Shown here: piece after piece, positions 40,634 through 49,588 of the stretch
Layout of the letters: every line of letters begins with the position of its first letter
How positions within the stretch are numbered: the first letter of the stretch is position 1
Assembly (NCBI RefSeq): GCF_933509905.1
Contig: NZ_OW150024.1
Coordinates: forward strand, 1,724,001 to 1,788,000
DNA length: 64,000 nucleotides
Direction of reading: 5' to 3'
From: Trichlorobacter ammonificans
GTDB taxonomy: Bacteria; Desulfobacterota; Desulfuromonadia; Geobacterales; Pseudopelobacteraceae
The notes under the pieces: generated by a model
What the model was told of the DNA's origin: nothing
The model's database searches: none
What the model saw: only the letters and a program-made list of their open reading frames with translations
Position numbers and translations under genes: made by a program

Positions 40634-41688
40634 AGCATCTCCTCGTCATTCAGTGTGGTTAGTATGGAACCGCTCATGCGGTGCCCGCATGATTGCACGA
40701 CAAGCTCGTCAGGTGCAAGTCCCGCATCGGCCAGAACCCGCTGCACCGCCAGCCCCCGCTGGTGCCAGCGGACAAGGTTGCGGCGGGCATGTCCGACAAC
40801 GTCGGCGATACGGCGGGGATGGCAGAAAACCTGCTCAGGCGCTCCGGCAAGCCCACCGGCCAACGCACAAACCAGCAGAAAATACAGTTCTCCCCGCGCC
40901 AGCTGCCCCAGGGCCGGATGCCAGGGACCGGCCAGGACGGTTTCTCCGGCCACCAGCCCCTCGTCGCTCTGCAGGCCGAGACGGATCACCGGAATACCGG
41001 CTTTAGCGGCCAGCAGCAGCATCCGGGCGCACAGTCGGACCGTAGCATCAAGCGACGGCGGTTGCCAGCCCCCGGTTGCATGCAGTTGAGCCAGGCCGGT
41101 ACCCGTAAGCACCAGGGCGGGATAGATGCGGACGAACTGGGCACCGGCCCCGATCACGCCGGCCAGGGAGGCCAGGGAGCGCTCCGGCGTATCGCCCGGC
41201 AGCCCGGGCAGCAGTTGCGCCCCGGTGTGGAAGCCGGCTCCGGCGACACGGCCGATGGCGGCGCAGCTTTCGGCCGCACGGTGCCCCCGTCCGGCCCGTT
41301 GCAACACCTCGTCATCCAGCGACTGTACCCCGATCTCCACGGTACGCACGCGGTAGTCGCGCAGAAATGCCAGGGCAGCCTCGTCCAGACCATCGGGACG
41401 CGTGGAGATACGGATTCCCGACAATTGCCCCGCGTCCACCAGGGGCTGCACCGCGTCCAGCAGCCGCTCCTGCCGTTCCCGGGGCAGCAAGGTGAAACTG
41501 CCGCCGAAAAAGGCCACCTCTGCCGACCGCCCCGGCGACCGCCGCAGCCACTCCCGCACCGTCGCCCGTATCTGCTCCGGCCGCGGCAGGTCGTCCGTTT
41601 CACGGGCTGTCAGCCGCTGGTTGCAGTACAGGCACGCATGGGGACAACCGGCGTGGGGGATGAACAATGGGATGATCAGGGGATGCAT
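40630..41688 (-). CDS. Radical SAM protein, Elp3-like fold without acetyltransferase domain
   Basis: 352 residues from ATG 41688; a TTG at 41712 is another possible start. The cluster motif is CPHACLYCNQ (C-x3-C-x2-C), near residue 14 from this start. FFGGSFTLL, RPDGLDEAALAFL and VEIGVQSLDDEVLQRAGRGH are typical of the Elp3/HemN-like radical SAM barrel. Product unknown. Translationally coupled to the M42 peptidase. Confidence 0.88.
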   Translation of the reverse strand: MHPLIIPLFIPHAGCPHACLYCNQRLTARETDDLPRPEQIRATVREWLRRSPGRSAEVAFFGGSFTLLPRERQERLLDAVQPLVDAGQLSGIRISTRPDGLDEAALAFLRDYRVRTVEIGVQSLDDEVLQRAGRGHRAAESCAAIGRVAGAGFHTGAQLLPGLPGDTPERSLASLAGVIGAGAQFVRIYPALVLTGTGLAQLHATGGWQPPSLDATVRLCARMLLLAAKAGIPVIRLGLQSDEGLVAGETVLAGPWHPALGQLARGELYFLLVCALAGGLAGAPEQVFCHPRRIADVVGHARRNLVRWHQRGLAVQRVLADAGLAPDELVVQSCGHRMSGSILTTLNDEEML

Positions 41689-41810
41689 AGGGCTGCTGCA
41701 TTTTCCATTCAAATATGCTATGAATTTTTCTTATCCCAGATATTGCTGCCAATGACAAGCATGATGCGCCGCCCCAGTGGCCGTGCGGCACTCCCACAAG
41801 GAACCCCGCT

Positions 41811-42143
41811 ATGAGCACCTACTACACCCCGGACGATCTGGCCAGGTTTACCGAAATCGGCAACGATGCCCCGGAACTGGCCCAAAAATTCTTCGCGTAT
41901 TACGGTGCCGTGTTCGCGGACGGGGCACTCTCGAAGCGGGAAAAATCACTGATTGCCCTTGCCGTGGCGCACGCCGTGCAGTGTCCCTACTGCATCGACG
42001 CCCATACCCGGAGCTGCCTCGAAAACGGCTCCAACCTGGAGGAGATGACCGAAGCGCTCCATGTGGTCAGCGCAATCCGGGGAGGCGCCTCGCTGGTGCA
42101 CGGCGTGCAGATGCGCACGGTTGCCGAAAAGCTGTCGATGTGA
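41811..42143 (+). CDS. AhpD-like protein, arsenosugar-biosynthesis-associated type
   Basis: 110 residues of the carboxymuconolactone decarboxylase/AhpD fold. The redox CPYCIDAH motif (CxxC-x2-DxH) is present at about residue 62. The stop overlaps the ArsS start (TGATG), and this pairing is what I recall for the arsenosugar-associated peroxidase-like family. It may supply or remove reducing equivalents for an arsenic intermediate. AAGGA precedes the ATG. Confidence 0.85.
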   Translation: MSTYYTPDDLARFTEIGNDAPELAQKFFAYYGAVFADGALSKREKSLIALAVAHAVQCPYCIDAHTRSCLENGSNLEEMTEALHVVSAIRGGASLVHGVQMRTVAEKLSM

Positions 42144-43126
42144 TGTCACCGGACATCGAACGGAACGCCCTCTCCATGACCTTCAACCAAACTCTTGCCC
42201 GGCATGCGCTTTCCCTCGTACGGGCCACGACCGACACCCTGCAGGTCAACATCGGCAGACGCTGCAACCTGGCCTGCCGTCACTGTCACCTGGAGGCGGG
42301 GCCGGAACGGAACGAGCTGATGAGCGCCGAAACCGTTGAACAGGTTATCGCCTGCGCCGGTCGCCTGGCCTTCACCACCATCGACATCACCGGCGGCGCG
42401 CCGGAGCTGCTGCCCCATCTTCCCCGCCTGATCAGTGGCCTGCGTCCCCATGCGGCACGGCTGATGGTCCGTACCAACCTTACCGCCCTGGGACGGGAGG
42501 AAACGGCCCACCTGATCGAGCTGTACCGCAGCAACCGCGTCATGATCGTCGCCTCGCTCCCCTCCCTCAATCTTTCCCAGACGGAGTCCCAGCGGGGCAA
42601 CGGGGTCTGGAGCGCCTCGCTCGCCACATTGCAGCGCCTGAACAGCGCCGGATTCGGTAGCGAAGGCAGTGGACTCGTTCTGGATATCGCCGTCAACCCG
42701 ACCGGGGCCTTTCTGCCCCCCTCCCAGCGGGAAACCGAGCTGCGCTTCCGCAGAGAGCTGCGGGAACGCCACGGCATCAGCTTCACCCGCCTGCTCACCT
42801 TTGCCAACGTGCCGCTGGGGAGATTCCGGCACTGGCTGGAACAGTCCGGCAACCTGCCGGGATATCTGGAGAAGCTGCGCTCGAACTTCAATCCCGGCGC
42901 TGTTGGCGGCCTGATGTGTCGTTCCGTGCTTTCCGTCGACTGGCAGGGCTATCTCTACGATTGCGATTTCAATCAGGCGGCACGACTGTACCACCGCAAC
43001 GGCATCCACCATATTTCCGCTCTGAACGCCCAGCCGCTCGACGGCCTGCCGATCCCCACCGGTGAACACTGCTTCGCCTGCACCGCCGGAGCCGGCTTCA
43101 CCTGCGGGGGCTCCCTTGATGCCTGA
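42143..43126 (+). CDS. arsS: ArsS-type radical SAM protein (arsenosugar biosynthesis)
   Basis: 327 residues from ATG 42143, which overlaps the AhpD-like stop; the frame is open further upstream but only as an overlap of that gene. The radical SAM cluster is CNLACRHCH (about residue 34). A GG-containing ITGGAPEL follows, and the C-terminal DUF3641-like part ends with a Cys-rich CFACTAGAGFTCGG. ArsS-type enzymes attach a 5'-deoxyadenosyl group to dimethylarsenic in the arsenosugar route. Some family members use selenocysteine; here all positions are Cys and no in-frame TGA occurs. No arsM is in the window. Confidence 0.9.
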   Translation: MSPDIERNALSMTFNQTLARHALSLVRATTDTLQVNIGRRCNLACRHCHLEAGPERNELMSAETVEQVIACAGRLAFTTIDITGGAPELLPHLPRLISGLRPHAARLMVRTNLTALGREETAHLIELYRSNRVMIVASLPSLNLSQTESQRGNGVWSASLATLQRLNSAGFGSEGSGLVLDIAVNPTGAFLPPSQRETELRFRRELRERHGISFTRLLTFANVPLGRFRHWLEQSGNLPGYLEKLRSNFNPGAVGGLMCRSVLSVDWQGYLYDCDFNQAARLYHRNGIHHISALNAQPLDGLPIPTGEHCFACTAGAGFTCGGSLDA

Positions 43127-43154
43127 GACGCTCTCGCTCCAACGCCGCTTCGCC

Positions 43155-43182
43155 TTGACTTCGCGGGGCAGTCGAGTACTAT
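43155..43182 (+). promoter_or_regulatory. Sigma70-type promoter before the signalling block
   Basis: TTGACT (43155-43160), 16 bp, TACTAT (43177-43182). The start near 43189 leaves a leader of about 34 nt. Confidence 0.6.
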
Positions 43183-43222
43183 TGCTACACACAACCAACC
43201 CTTACGAACAGGTGTGCGTCTG

Positions 43223-46051
43223 ATGTCCCAGACCGATCCCCATGCCGCCCCCCGGCGCCTTGCCCGGCTGACTGTCCCGGCAGCCCTGGTCTGGACCCTC
43301 GTCCTGGCCGCGTCCCTCTTCTGGAACGCGGCCAAGGCCCGTACCCAGGCACTGGAACTGGCCTATACCGAAGCCCGTTCCAACCTGAACAAGGATATCA
43401 CCTTTCGCCGCTGGGCCACCGGCCATGGTGGCGTGTACGTACCGATAACGCCTACCCAGCAGTCGATCCCCTGGCTCTCCCATGTGCCGGGCCGCGACGT
43501 GGTCACCACCGACGGTCGTCACCTTACCCTGCTGAACCCGGCCTCCATGCTGCGCCAGGTCATGGATCAGTATTCGGAGCACTACGGCATCCGGGGCAGG
43601 ATCACCGGCCTTAAGCAGTTAAACCCCGGCAATGCTCCGGACGACTGGGAGCGGGCGCAACTGGAAGCGTTCTCCCGTGGCGAGACGACCGAGGTCTGGG
43701 AGGTGGCCGACATCAACGGCGCGCCCCATCTGCGCTACCTGCGGGCCATGTTCATGGAACCGGGCTGCGACAAGTGCCACGGCATCCTGGGCTACAAGAC
43801 CGGCGACATGCGGGGCGCCACCGGACTCAATCTGCCCCTGACCCCCTATTACCGCCAGATCGCCACCGCCCGCCGCGATCTGGCCCTGAGTCACGGCGTC
43901 ATCTGGCTGCTGGGACTGACCGGTATCCTCTGGGCCGGACACCAGACGGAGCGGAAGAACCGCGAACGGCTGCAGGCACAGACGGCGCTGCAGGAGAGCG
44001 AGGCCACCCTGAAACGTGCCCAGGCGGTGGCCCAGACCGGCAGCTGGTACCTGGACGCCTCCCGCAACCACCTGCACTGGTCCGACGAGACCTACCGCAT
44101 ATTCGGCATTTCCGCAGAGCTCCCCCTCTGCTACGACCTGTTCCTCTCCTGCGTCCACCCGGACGACCGTCTCGAAGTGGATGCCGCCTGGCAGCGGGCC
44201 CTGAAGGGTGAGCCCTACGACATTACCCACCGCATCCTGGTAAACAGCGACGTCAAGTGGGTACGGGAACAGGCCGACTTAACCTTTACCCCCGACGGCA
44301 CGCTCAGCGCGGGCATCGGCACCGTCCAGGACGTCACCTCCCAGAAACTGAACGAAGACACCCTGCGACTCTACGCCAACGTCTTCCGGCACAGCGGCGA
44401 AGCGATCATGATCACGGACCGGGATCAGCAGATCATTGCCATCAACCCGGCCTTCACCAGACTTACCGGCTACACCCTCGACGACCTGAAACAGCAGACC
44501 CCCCGCGTACTGGCATCCGGGCACACACCGCCGGAAACCTACCGGAACATGTGGGCGGCCCTGAAGGAAAGCGGCTTCTGGCAGGGAGAGCTGTGGGACC
44601 GCCACAAGGACGGCGCCATCAATCCCGCCTGGGCAGCGGTATCGGTGGTACGCAACCCGGATGGCGAGATAACCAACTACATCGCCGGCTTCACCGACAT
44701 CAGCGAACGCAAGGCGGCGGAAGAGCGGATCTACCACCTGGCCCACCACGACCTGCTTACCGGCCTGTTCAACCGCTACAACCTGGAAAACCGGCTTGAG
44801 CAGGCACTCGCACTGGCCCGGCGCAACAGCGAACCCCTGGCGGTGATGTTCATCGATCTGGACCGTTTCAAGGTGATCAACGACACCCTGGGACACAACA
44901 TCGGCGACCTGCTGCTGATCGAGGTAGCCCGCCGCCTGCTTGCCTGCGTGCGGGAGAGCGACATCGTCTCGCGCCCCGGCGGGGACGAGTTCGTGGTGGT
45001 GCTGACCGGTATCGGCGCGGTCTTGGACGCCGCTCCCATTGCTCACACCATTCTGGACACCCTGGGACAGCCCTACCAGATCGAAGGCCGGACCCTGCAC
45101 ACCACTCCCAGCATCGGCATCAGCCTCTTCCCCGATGACGGCGACGACACCGAAACCCTGATGAAGCATGCCGACACCGCCATGTACCACGCCAAGGAGC
45201 AGGGCCGGAACAACGTGCAGTTCTTTGCCGCTGCCATGAATACCGCTGCTTCGGAACGGCTGGAACTGGAACGGGAGCTCCGCCAGGCGTTGCGCCAGAA
45301 ACAGTTCGAACTGTACTACCAGCCCAAGGTGCGGACGGCGGACGGCAGCCTTTACGGCGTGGAGGCGCTGTTACGCTGGCGCCATCCCAAGTTCGGCATC
45401 ATCTCCCCGCTGAAGTTCATTCCGATCGCCGAAGAAGCCGGCCTGATCGAGACCATCGGCGCCTGGGTGCTGGACGAAGCCTGTCGCCAGCTGATCGCCT
45501 GGCGGGAGGCCGGCATTTCCGGCCTGACCATGGCGGTGAACCTGTCGGCCCACCAGCTCCGTTCACCGGCCCTGGCGGAACAGGTGCTCGCCTGCATCAA
45601 GTACTACGGTCTCCGCGAGGGTGAACTGGAGCTGGAGGTGACCGAGTCGATGGCCATGAACAACCCGGAGCGGGCCATCGGCCAGCTGCAGAGTCTGCGT
45701 GCACTGGGGGTTCATCTGGCCATCGACGATTTCGGCACCGGTTATTCTTCCCTGGCCTATCTGAAGCTGCTGCCGATTCAGACCATCAAGCTGGATCGCA
45801 CCTTTGTCCGCGACATCGAGACCGACGTCAACGACGCCGCCATCAGTACCGCCACCCTGGCCCTGGCCCACAGCCTGGGACTCAAGGTGGTGGCGGAAGG
45901 GGTGGAAACCGAGGCGCAGCGTCAGTTCCTGGCCCGCCACGGCTGCGATTTCCTGCAAGGGTATCTTTTCGGCAAACCGGAGCCTGCCGAGGTCTGGACG
46001 CAACGGTGGAGCGAACCGACGGATGACGCTCCCTCCCCGGTGTCGTCGTGA
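43223..46051 (+). CDS. Heme-c-sensing GGDEF/EAL protein (DUF3365/Tll0287-like, PAS, PAS, GGDEF, EAL)
   Basis: 942 residues from ATG 43223 (GTG 43214 also possible). TM1 about 14-35, then a periplasmic DUF3365-like domain with a c-type heme motif CDKCH at 182-186, and a second span (about 222-240). Two PAS domains, GGDEF (about 586, intact, with a RESD inhibitory site five residues before) and EAL (about 714) with DDFGTGYSSL follow. Both cyclic-di-GMP activities look catalytically intact. Heme could sense redox, NO or O2. Its own promoter is at 43155. Confidence 0.92.
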   Translation: MSQTDPHAAPRRLARLTVPAALVWTLVLAASLFWNAAKARTQALELAYTEARSNLNKDITFRRWATGHGGVYVPITPTQQSIPWLSHVPGRDVVTTDGRHLTLLNPASMLRQVMDQYSEHYGIRGRITGLKQLNPGNAPDDWERAQLEAFSRGETTEVWEVADINGAPHLRYLRAMFMEPGCDKCHGILGYKTGDMRGATGLNLPLTPYYRQIATARRDLALSHGVIWLLGLTGILWAGHQTERKNRERLQAQTALQESEATLKRAQAVAQTGSWYLDASRNHLHWSDETYRIFGISAELPLCYDLFLSCVHPDDRLEVDAAWQRALKGEPYDITHRILVNSDVKWVREQADLTFTPDGTLSAGIGTVQDVTSQKLNEDTLRLYANVFRHSGEAIMITDRDQQIIAINPAFTRLTGYTLDDLKQQTPRVLASGHTPPETYRNMWAALKESGFWQGELWDRHKDGAINPAWAAVSVVRNPDGEITNYIAGFTDISERKAAEERIYHLAHHDLLTGLFNRYNLENRLEQALALARRNSEPLAVMFIDLDRFKVINDTLGHNIGDLLLIEVARRLLACVRESDIVSRPGGDEFVVVLTGIGAVLDAAPIAHTILDTLGQPYQIEGRTLHTTPSIGISLFPDDGDDTETLMKHADTAMYHAKEQGRNNVQFFAAAMNTAASERLELERELRQALRQKQFELYYQPKVRTADGSLYGVEALLRWRHPKFGIISPLKFIPIAEEAGLIETIGAWVLDEACRQLIAWREAGISGLTMAVNLSAHQLRSPALAEQVLACIKYYGLREGELELEVTESMAMNNPERAIGQLQSLRALGVHLAIDDFGTGYSSLAYLKLLPIQTIKLDRTFVRDIETDVNDAAISTATLALAHSLGLKVVAEGVETEAQRQFLARHGCDFLQGYLFGKPEPAEVWTQRWSEPTDDAPSPVSS

Positions 46052-48237
46052 TGGCGGCCAGCGGGCCCGAACGGAGCCCCACCTACGCCGATCTGGTGGA
46101 TATCCAGAAATTGCAGGCCCTGCTGGAGAGTTGCAGCCAGGTATTCGGCATCGCCAATGCCGTGATCGACATGCAAGGAAACGTGCTTGCCCACTCCTGC
46201 TGGCAGGAGATCTGCATGCAGTTTCATCGTGCCAACCGGGAAACCTGCAGGCGCTGCATCGAGAGCGACACCTCCCTGGTGAGGAGTGTCACCCAGGGCG
46301 CCTCCCTTGCCATTTACGAATGTCCCAACGGCCTGGTGGACAGCGCCGCTCCCATCGTGGTTGAGGGGATGCACCTCGCCAATGTGTTCACCGGTCAGTG
46401 CTTCATCACCCCTCCCGATCTCGATTTTTTCCGCCGCCAGGCCGGGGAATTCGGCTTCGACCCGGAACGCTACCTGGAGGCGGTCGGGCAGGTGCCGGTG
46501 ATATCGCGGGAGCGGCTCGAATCCATCACCCGGCTGTACGCCCACCTTGCCTCCCTGCTGGCCGACAACGGCATGGACCGGCTGAAGCTGCTGGATGCCA
46601 CGGCGGAACTGGCCGCCGCCAACCGCGAGCTGGAGCGCCGCGTCGCCCGGCGCACCGCGGCCCTGGAGGCGTCGGAAACCGCCCTGCGCAGCCGCGACCG
46701 CTACCAGCGCGCGCTGCTGGACAACTTTCCCTTCATGGTCTGGCTGAAAGACCGGGACAGTCGCTTCCTGGCCGCCAACATCGTGTTCGCCAGGGCGGCC
46801 GGTGCCGCCGGTCCCGATGACCTGGTGGGCAAAACCGATTTTGATTTCTGGCCGGCCGAACGGGCCGAGGCGTATCGGGCCGATGACCGCGACGTATTGA
46901 ACTCCGGCACACCGAAAAATGTCGAAGAGGCGATCCTGACGCCAGAAGGCCGGATCTGGTCGGAAACCTATAAGTCACCGGTTGAACTTGACGGCGTCCT
47001 CATCGGCACGGTCGGATTTTCCCGGGACATCACTCGCCGCAAGCAAACCGAAGAGGAACTCCAGGCGGCCAAGACCGCAGCAGAAGCGGCCAACAGTGCC
47101 AAAAGCGAGTTTCTGGCCAACATGAGCCATGAAATCCGCACCCCCATGAACAGCGTCATCGGCAACGCCCAACTGCTCCGTTTCACTGCCCTGACCGAGG
47201 AACAGGCCCGCTACCTGGAATATATCGAAGCCGACGCCAAGCACCTGGTGCAGGTCATCAACGACGTGCTCGACCTTTCCAAAATCGAGGCGGGCAAGAT
47301 GGAACTCGAACAGGCGCCGTTTCAGCTGCGCAGTTGCATCAACGACATTCTGAAGCCGGTGGAAGCACGGATTCACGCCAAGGGGCTCACCCTGCGGATC
47401 GATATAGACCAGGCTGTTCCGGAGATTCTCTGTGGCGACCAGCTGCGTCTCAAGCAGATTCTGCGCAACCTGGTGGGCAATGCCGTCAAGTTCACCCCAA
47501 CGGGGGAAATCAGGGTACAGGTGGCTCGCATCGACCGGGAGGAGGTTACTCCCCGTTTCCGTTTCAGCGTCATCGATACCGGTATCGGCATCAAGGCCGA
47601 TGCCCTCGAACGACTCTTCGCCCCCTTCAGCCAGGCTGACAGCTCGGTGACCCGCCGCTTCGGAGGAACCGGCCTGGGGCTGTCGATCTGCGACCGCCTG
47701 GTCAGCCTGATGGGAGGGAACATCAGCATCGAGAGCCGGGAGGGCGCCGGCAGCAGCTTTCATGTCACCCTGCCGTTCCAGGTTGCCCAGGTCCCGCCGG
47801 TTTCCGCCACCGAGCAGCAGGGGGGCGCCGCGTCGACAGCCTGGGAGGGGACGCCGTTGCGAATCCTGCTGGCGGACGACAGCCCGACCAACCGTTCCAT
47901 GACGGCAAAACTCCTGCAACGGTTCGGCCATCGCGTAGCCACCGCCTGCGACGGCGCCGAGGCCCTGGAACGGTGGCGACGCGAGCACTTCGACCTCATC
48001 CTGATGGATATTCAGATGCCGGTCATGGACGGGCTGGAGGCAACGCGGCTCATCCGGGAGGATGAACGGGCAACCGGCGGCCACACCCCCGTCGTTGCCC
48101 TGACTGCCCACGCCCTGCTGGAACAGCGCACTCACCTCCTGGCATCGGGCTTTGACGGGTATGTGGCCAAGCCGGTCGACCTGGCCCTGCTGCATGCCGA
48201 AATGAAGCGGGTCATGACCGGCGCCGCACTTGAGTGA
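46051..48237 (+). CDS. PocR-domain hybrid histidine kinase (PocR, PAS, HisKA, HATPase, REC)
   Basis: 728 residues, with the ATG overlapping the previous stop (GTGATG). No membrane segment; the N-terminus (about 15-175) is a PocR sensory domain ([43 protein letters not shown]), known for binding small organic ligands such as propanediol in PocR. PAS (about 225-330), HisKA His360, HATPase and a receiver with Asp653 follow. Cytoplasmic. Probably cotranscribed with the GGDEF/EAL gene. Confidence 0.92.
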   Translation: MAASGPERSPTYADLVDIQKLQALLESCSQVFGIANAVIDMQGNVLAHSCWQEICMQFHRANRETCRRCIESDTSLVRSVTQGASLAIYECPNGLVDSAAPIVVEGMHLANVFTGQCFITPPDLDFFRRQAGEFGFDPERYLEAVGQVPVISRERLESITRLYAHLASLLADNGMDRLKLLDATAELAAANRELERRVARRTAALEASETALRSRDRYQRALLDNFPFMVWLKDRDSRFLAANIVFARAAGAAGPDDLVGKTDFDFWPAERAEAYRADDRDVLNSGTPKNVEEAILTPEGRIWSETYKSPVELDGVLIGTVGFSRDITRRKQTEEELQAAKTAAEAANSAKSEFLANMSHEIRTPMNSVIGNAQLLRFTALTEEQARYLEYIEADAKHLVQVINDVLDLSKIEAGKMELEQAPFQLRSCINDILKPVEARIHAKGLTLRIDIDQAVPEILCGDQLRLKQILRNLVGNAVKFTPTGEIRVQVARIDREEVTPRFRFSVIDTGIGIKADALERLFAPFSQADSSVTRRFGGTGLGLSICDRLVSLMGGNISIESREGAGSSFHVTLPFQVAQVPPVSATEQQGGAASTAWEGTPLRILLADDSPTNRSMTAKLLQRFGHRVATACDGAEALERWRREHFDLILMDIQMPVMDGLEATRLIREDERATGGHTPVVALTAHALLEQRTHLLASGFDGYVAKPVDLALLHAEMKRVMTGAALE

Positions 48238-48298
48238 CGGGCCGTGCGCCCCTGATCGCGATACGGGATAGATACTCAAGCAAAGAGAGCACACACCC

Positions 48299-49588
48299 AT
48301 GCCCCTGAACCATGCCGACAGACCGCTTATCCTGCTGGTGGACGACATGCCCTCCAACCTGCACCTGCTGGTAGCGGCCCTGAAAGACGACTACCGGCTG
48401 AAGACCGCCGTCAACGGTGCCGCAGCCCTGGAGCTGGCGGCGCGGGAGGATCGGCCGGACCTGATCCTGCTGGACATGATGATGCCCGGCATGAGCGGCA
48501 TCGACGTGCTGAAAGAGTTGCGGCAACAGCCGGAAACCGCCTCGATCCCCGTGATCTTCGTTACCGCCGACACCTCCGAACAGAGCCAGTTGGACGGCCT
48601 GGAGCTGGGGGCCGACGACTATCTCACCAAACCGGTGGTAACTGCCGTGCTGCAGGTGCGGGTACGCAACCTGCTCCAGCGCAAACGGATCGAGCGGGAA
48701 CTGCGCCTTGCCAGTCACGTATTCAACTACAGTGGCGAAGCGATCATGATCACTGACCGCGACAACCGGATCATTGACGTCAACCCCGCCTTCAGCCGCC
48801 TCACCGGTTACAGCCTGGATGAGGTGCGGGGAGCAAATCCCCGGCTGCTCTCCTCCGGCCGCACCGCGCCCGAGGAGTACCAGGCCATCTGGCAAAGTAT
48901 CCGGGAGCACGATTTCTGGCAGGGCGAGCTATGGGACCGCCGCAGGGACGGCTCCGTCTACCCCAAGCTGCTGACTATTTCCGTGGTGCGCAACCAGCGG
49001 GGCGAGATCGACTTCCACATCGGCAGCTTCACCGACATCACCCGCCAGAAGAACGTTGAAGCGGAGATCCGGCACATCGCCAATCACGACCACCTGACCG
49101 GCCTGCCCAACCGGATGTACCTGCAGGCCGCCCTGGAGCAGACCCTGGCCATGGCCCGACGGGACAAAAGCGAGGTTGCCGTCATGTTCGTCGACCTGGA
49201 CCGCTTCAAGTCCATCAACGATACTTACGGCCATGCCGTCGGCGACGGCCTGCTGATCCAGGTGGCGGACCGACTGAAGGAGAGCGTGCGGGAGAGCGAT
49301 CTGGTGGCACGCCTTGGCGGCGACGAATTCGTGGTAGTCGCAACCGGACAGGATATTCGGAACGGCGCGGCCACGGTGGCCATGAAAATCCTGTCGAGCC
49401 TCTCGACCCCCTACGGGGTTGACGGACAGACCCTGCACAGCACCCCCAGCGTCGGCATCAGCCTCTACCCGGAGGATGGCGCAACGGTGGAAGCGCTGAT
49501 GAAGCACGCAGACCAGGCCATGTACCGGGTCAAGCAGGCGGGTCGGGGGCATTTCAGATTCTACGGTGACGGGGGGCAGACGGTATGA
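48299..49588 (+). CDS. Response regulator diguanylate cyclase (REC, PAS, GGDEF)
   Basis: 429 residues. The receiver has Asp in LILLDMMMP (about 58) and is followed by PAS (about 138-255). The GGDEF domain (about 340) has an intact active site and RESD inhibitory site. PAS-GGDEF is closely similar to the same segment of the protein encoded at 43223-46051, so one arose from the other. It could be phosphorylated by either neighbouring hybrid kinase and make cyclic-di-GMP. The next gene starts inside its stop (ATGA). Confidence 0.94.
   Translation: MPLNHADRPLILLVDDMPSNLHLLVAALKDDYRLKTAVNGAAALELAAREDRPDLILLDMMMPGMSGIDVLKELRQQPETASIPVIFVTADTSEQSQLDGLELGADDYLTKPVVTAVLQVRVRNLLQRKRIERELRLASHVFNYSGEAIMITDRDNRIIDVNPAFSRLTGYSLDEVRGANPRLLSSGRTAPEEYQAIWQSIREHDFWQGELWDRRRDGSVYPKLLTISVVRNQRGEIDFHIGSFTDITRQKNVEAEIRHIANHDHLTGLPNRMYLQAALEQTLAMARRDKSEVAVMFVDLDRFKSINDTYGHAVGDGLLIQVADRLKESVRESDLVARLGGDEFVVVATGQDIRNGAATVAMKILSSLSTPYGVDGQTLHSTPSVGISLYPEDGATVEALMKHADQAMYRVKQAGRGHFRFYGDGGQTV

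Noticed and set aside
41777-42142. Extension of ArsS upstream through the AhpD-like gene
   Set aside because: The upstream part is an out-of-frame reading of the AhpD-like gene; ATG 42143 overlaps its stop.
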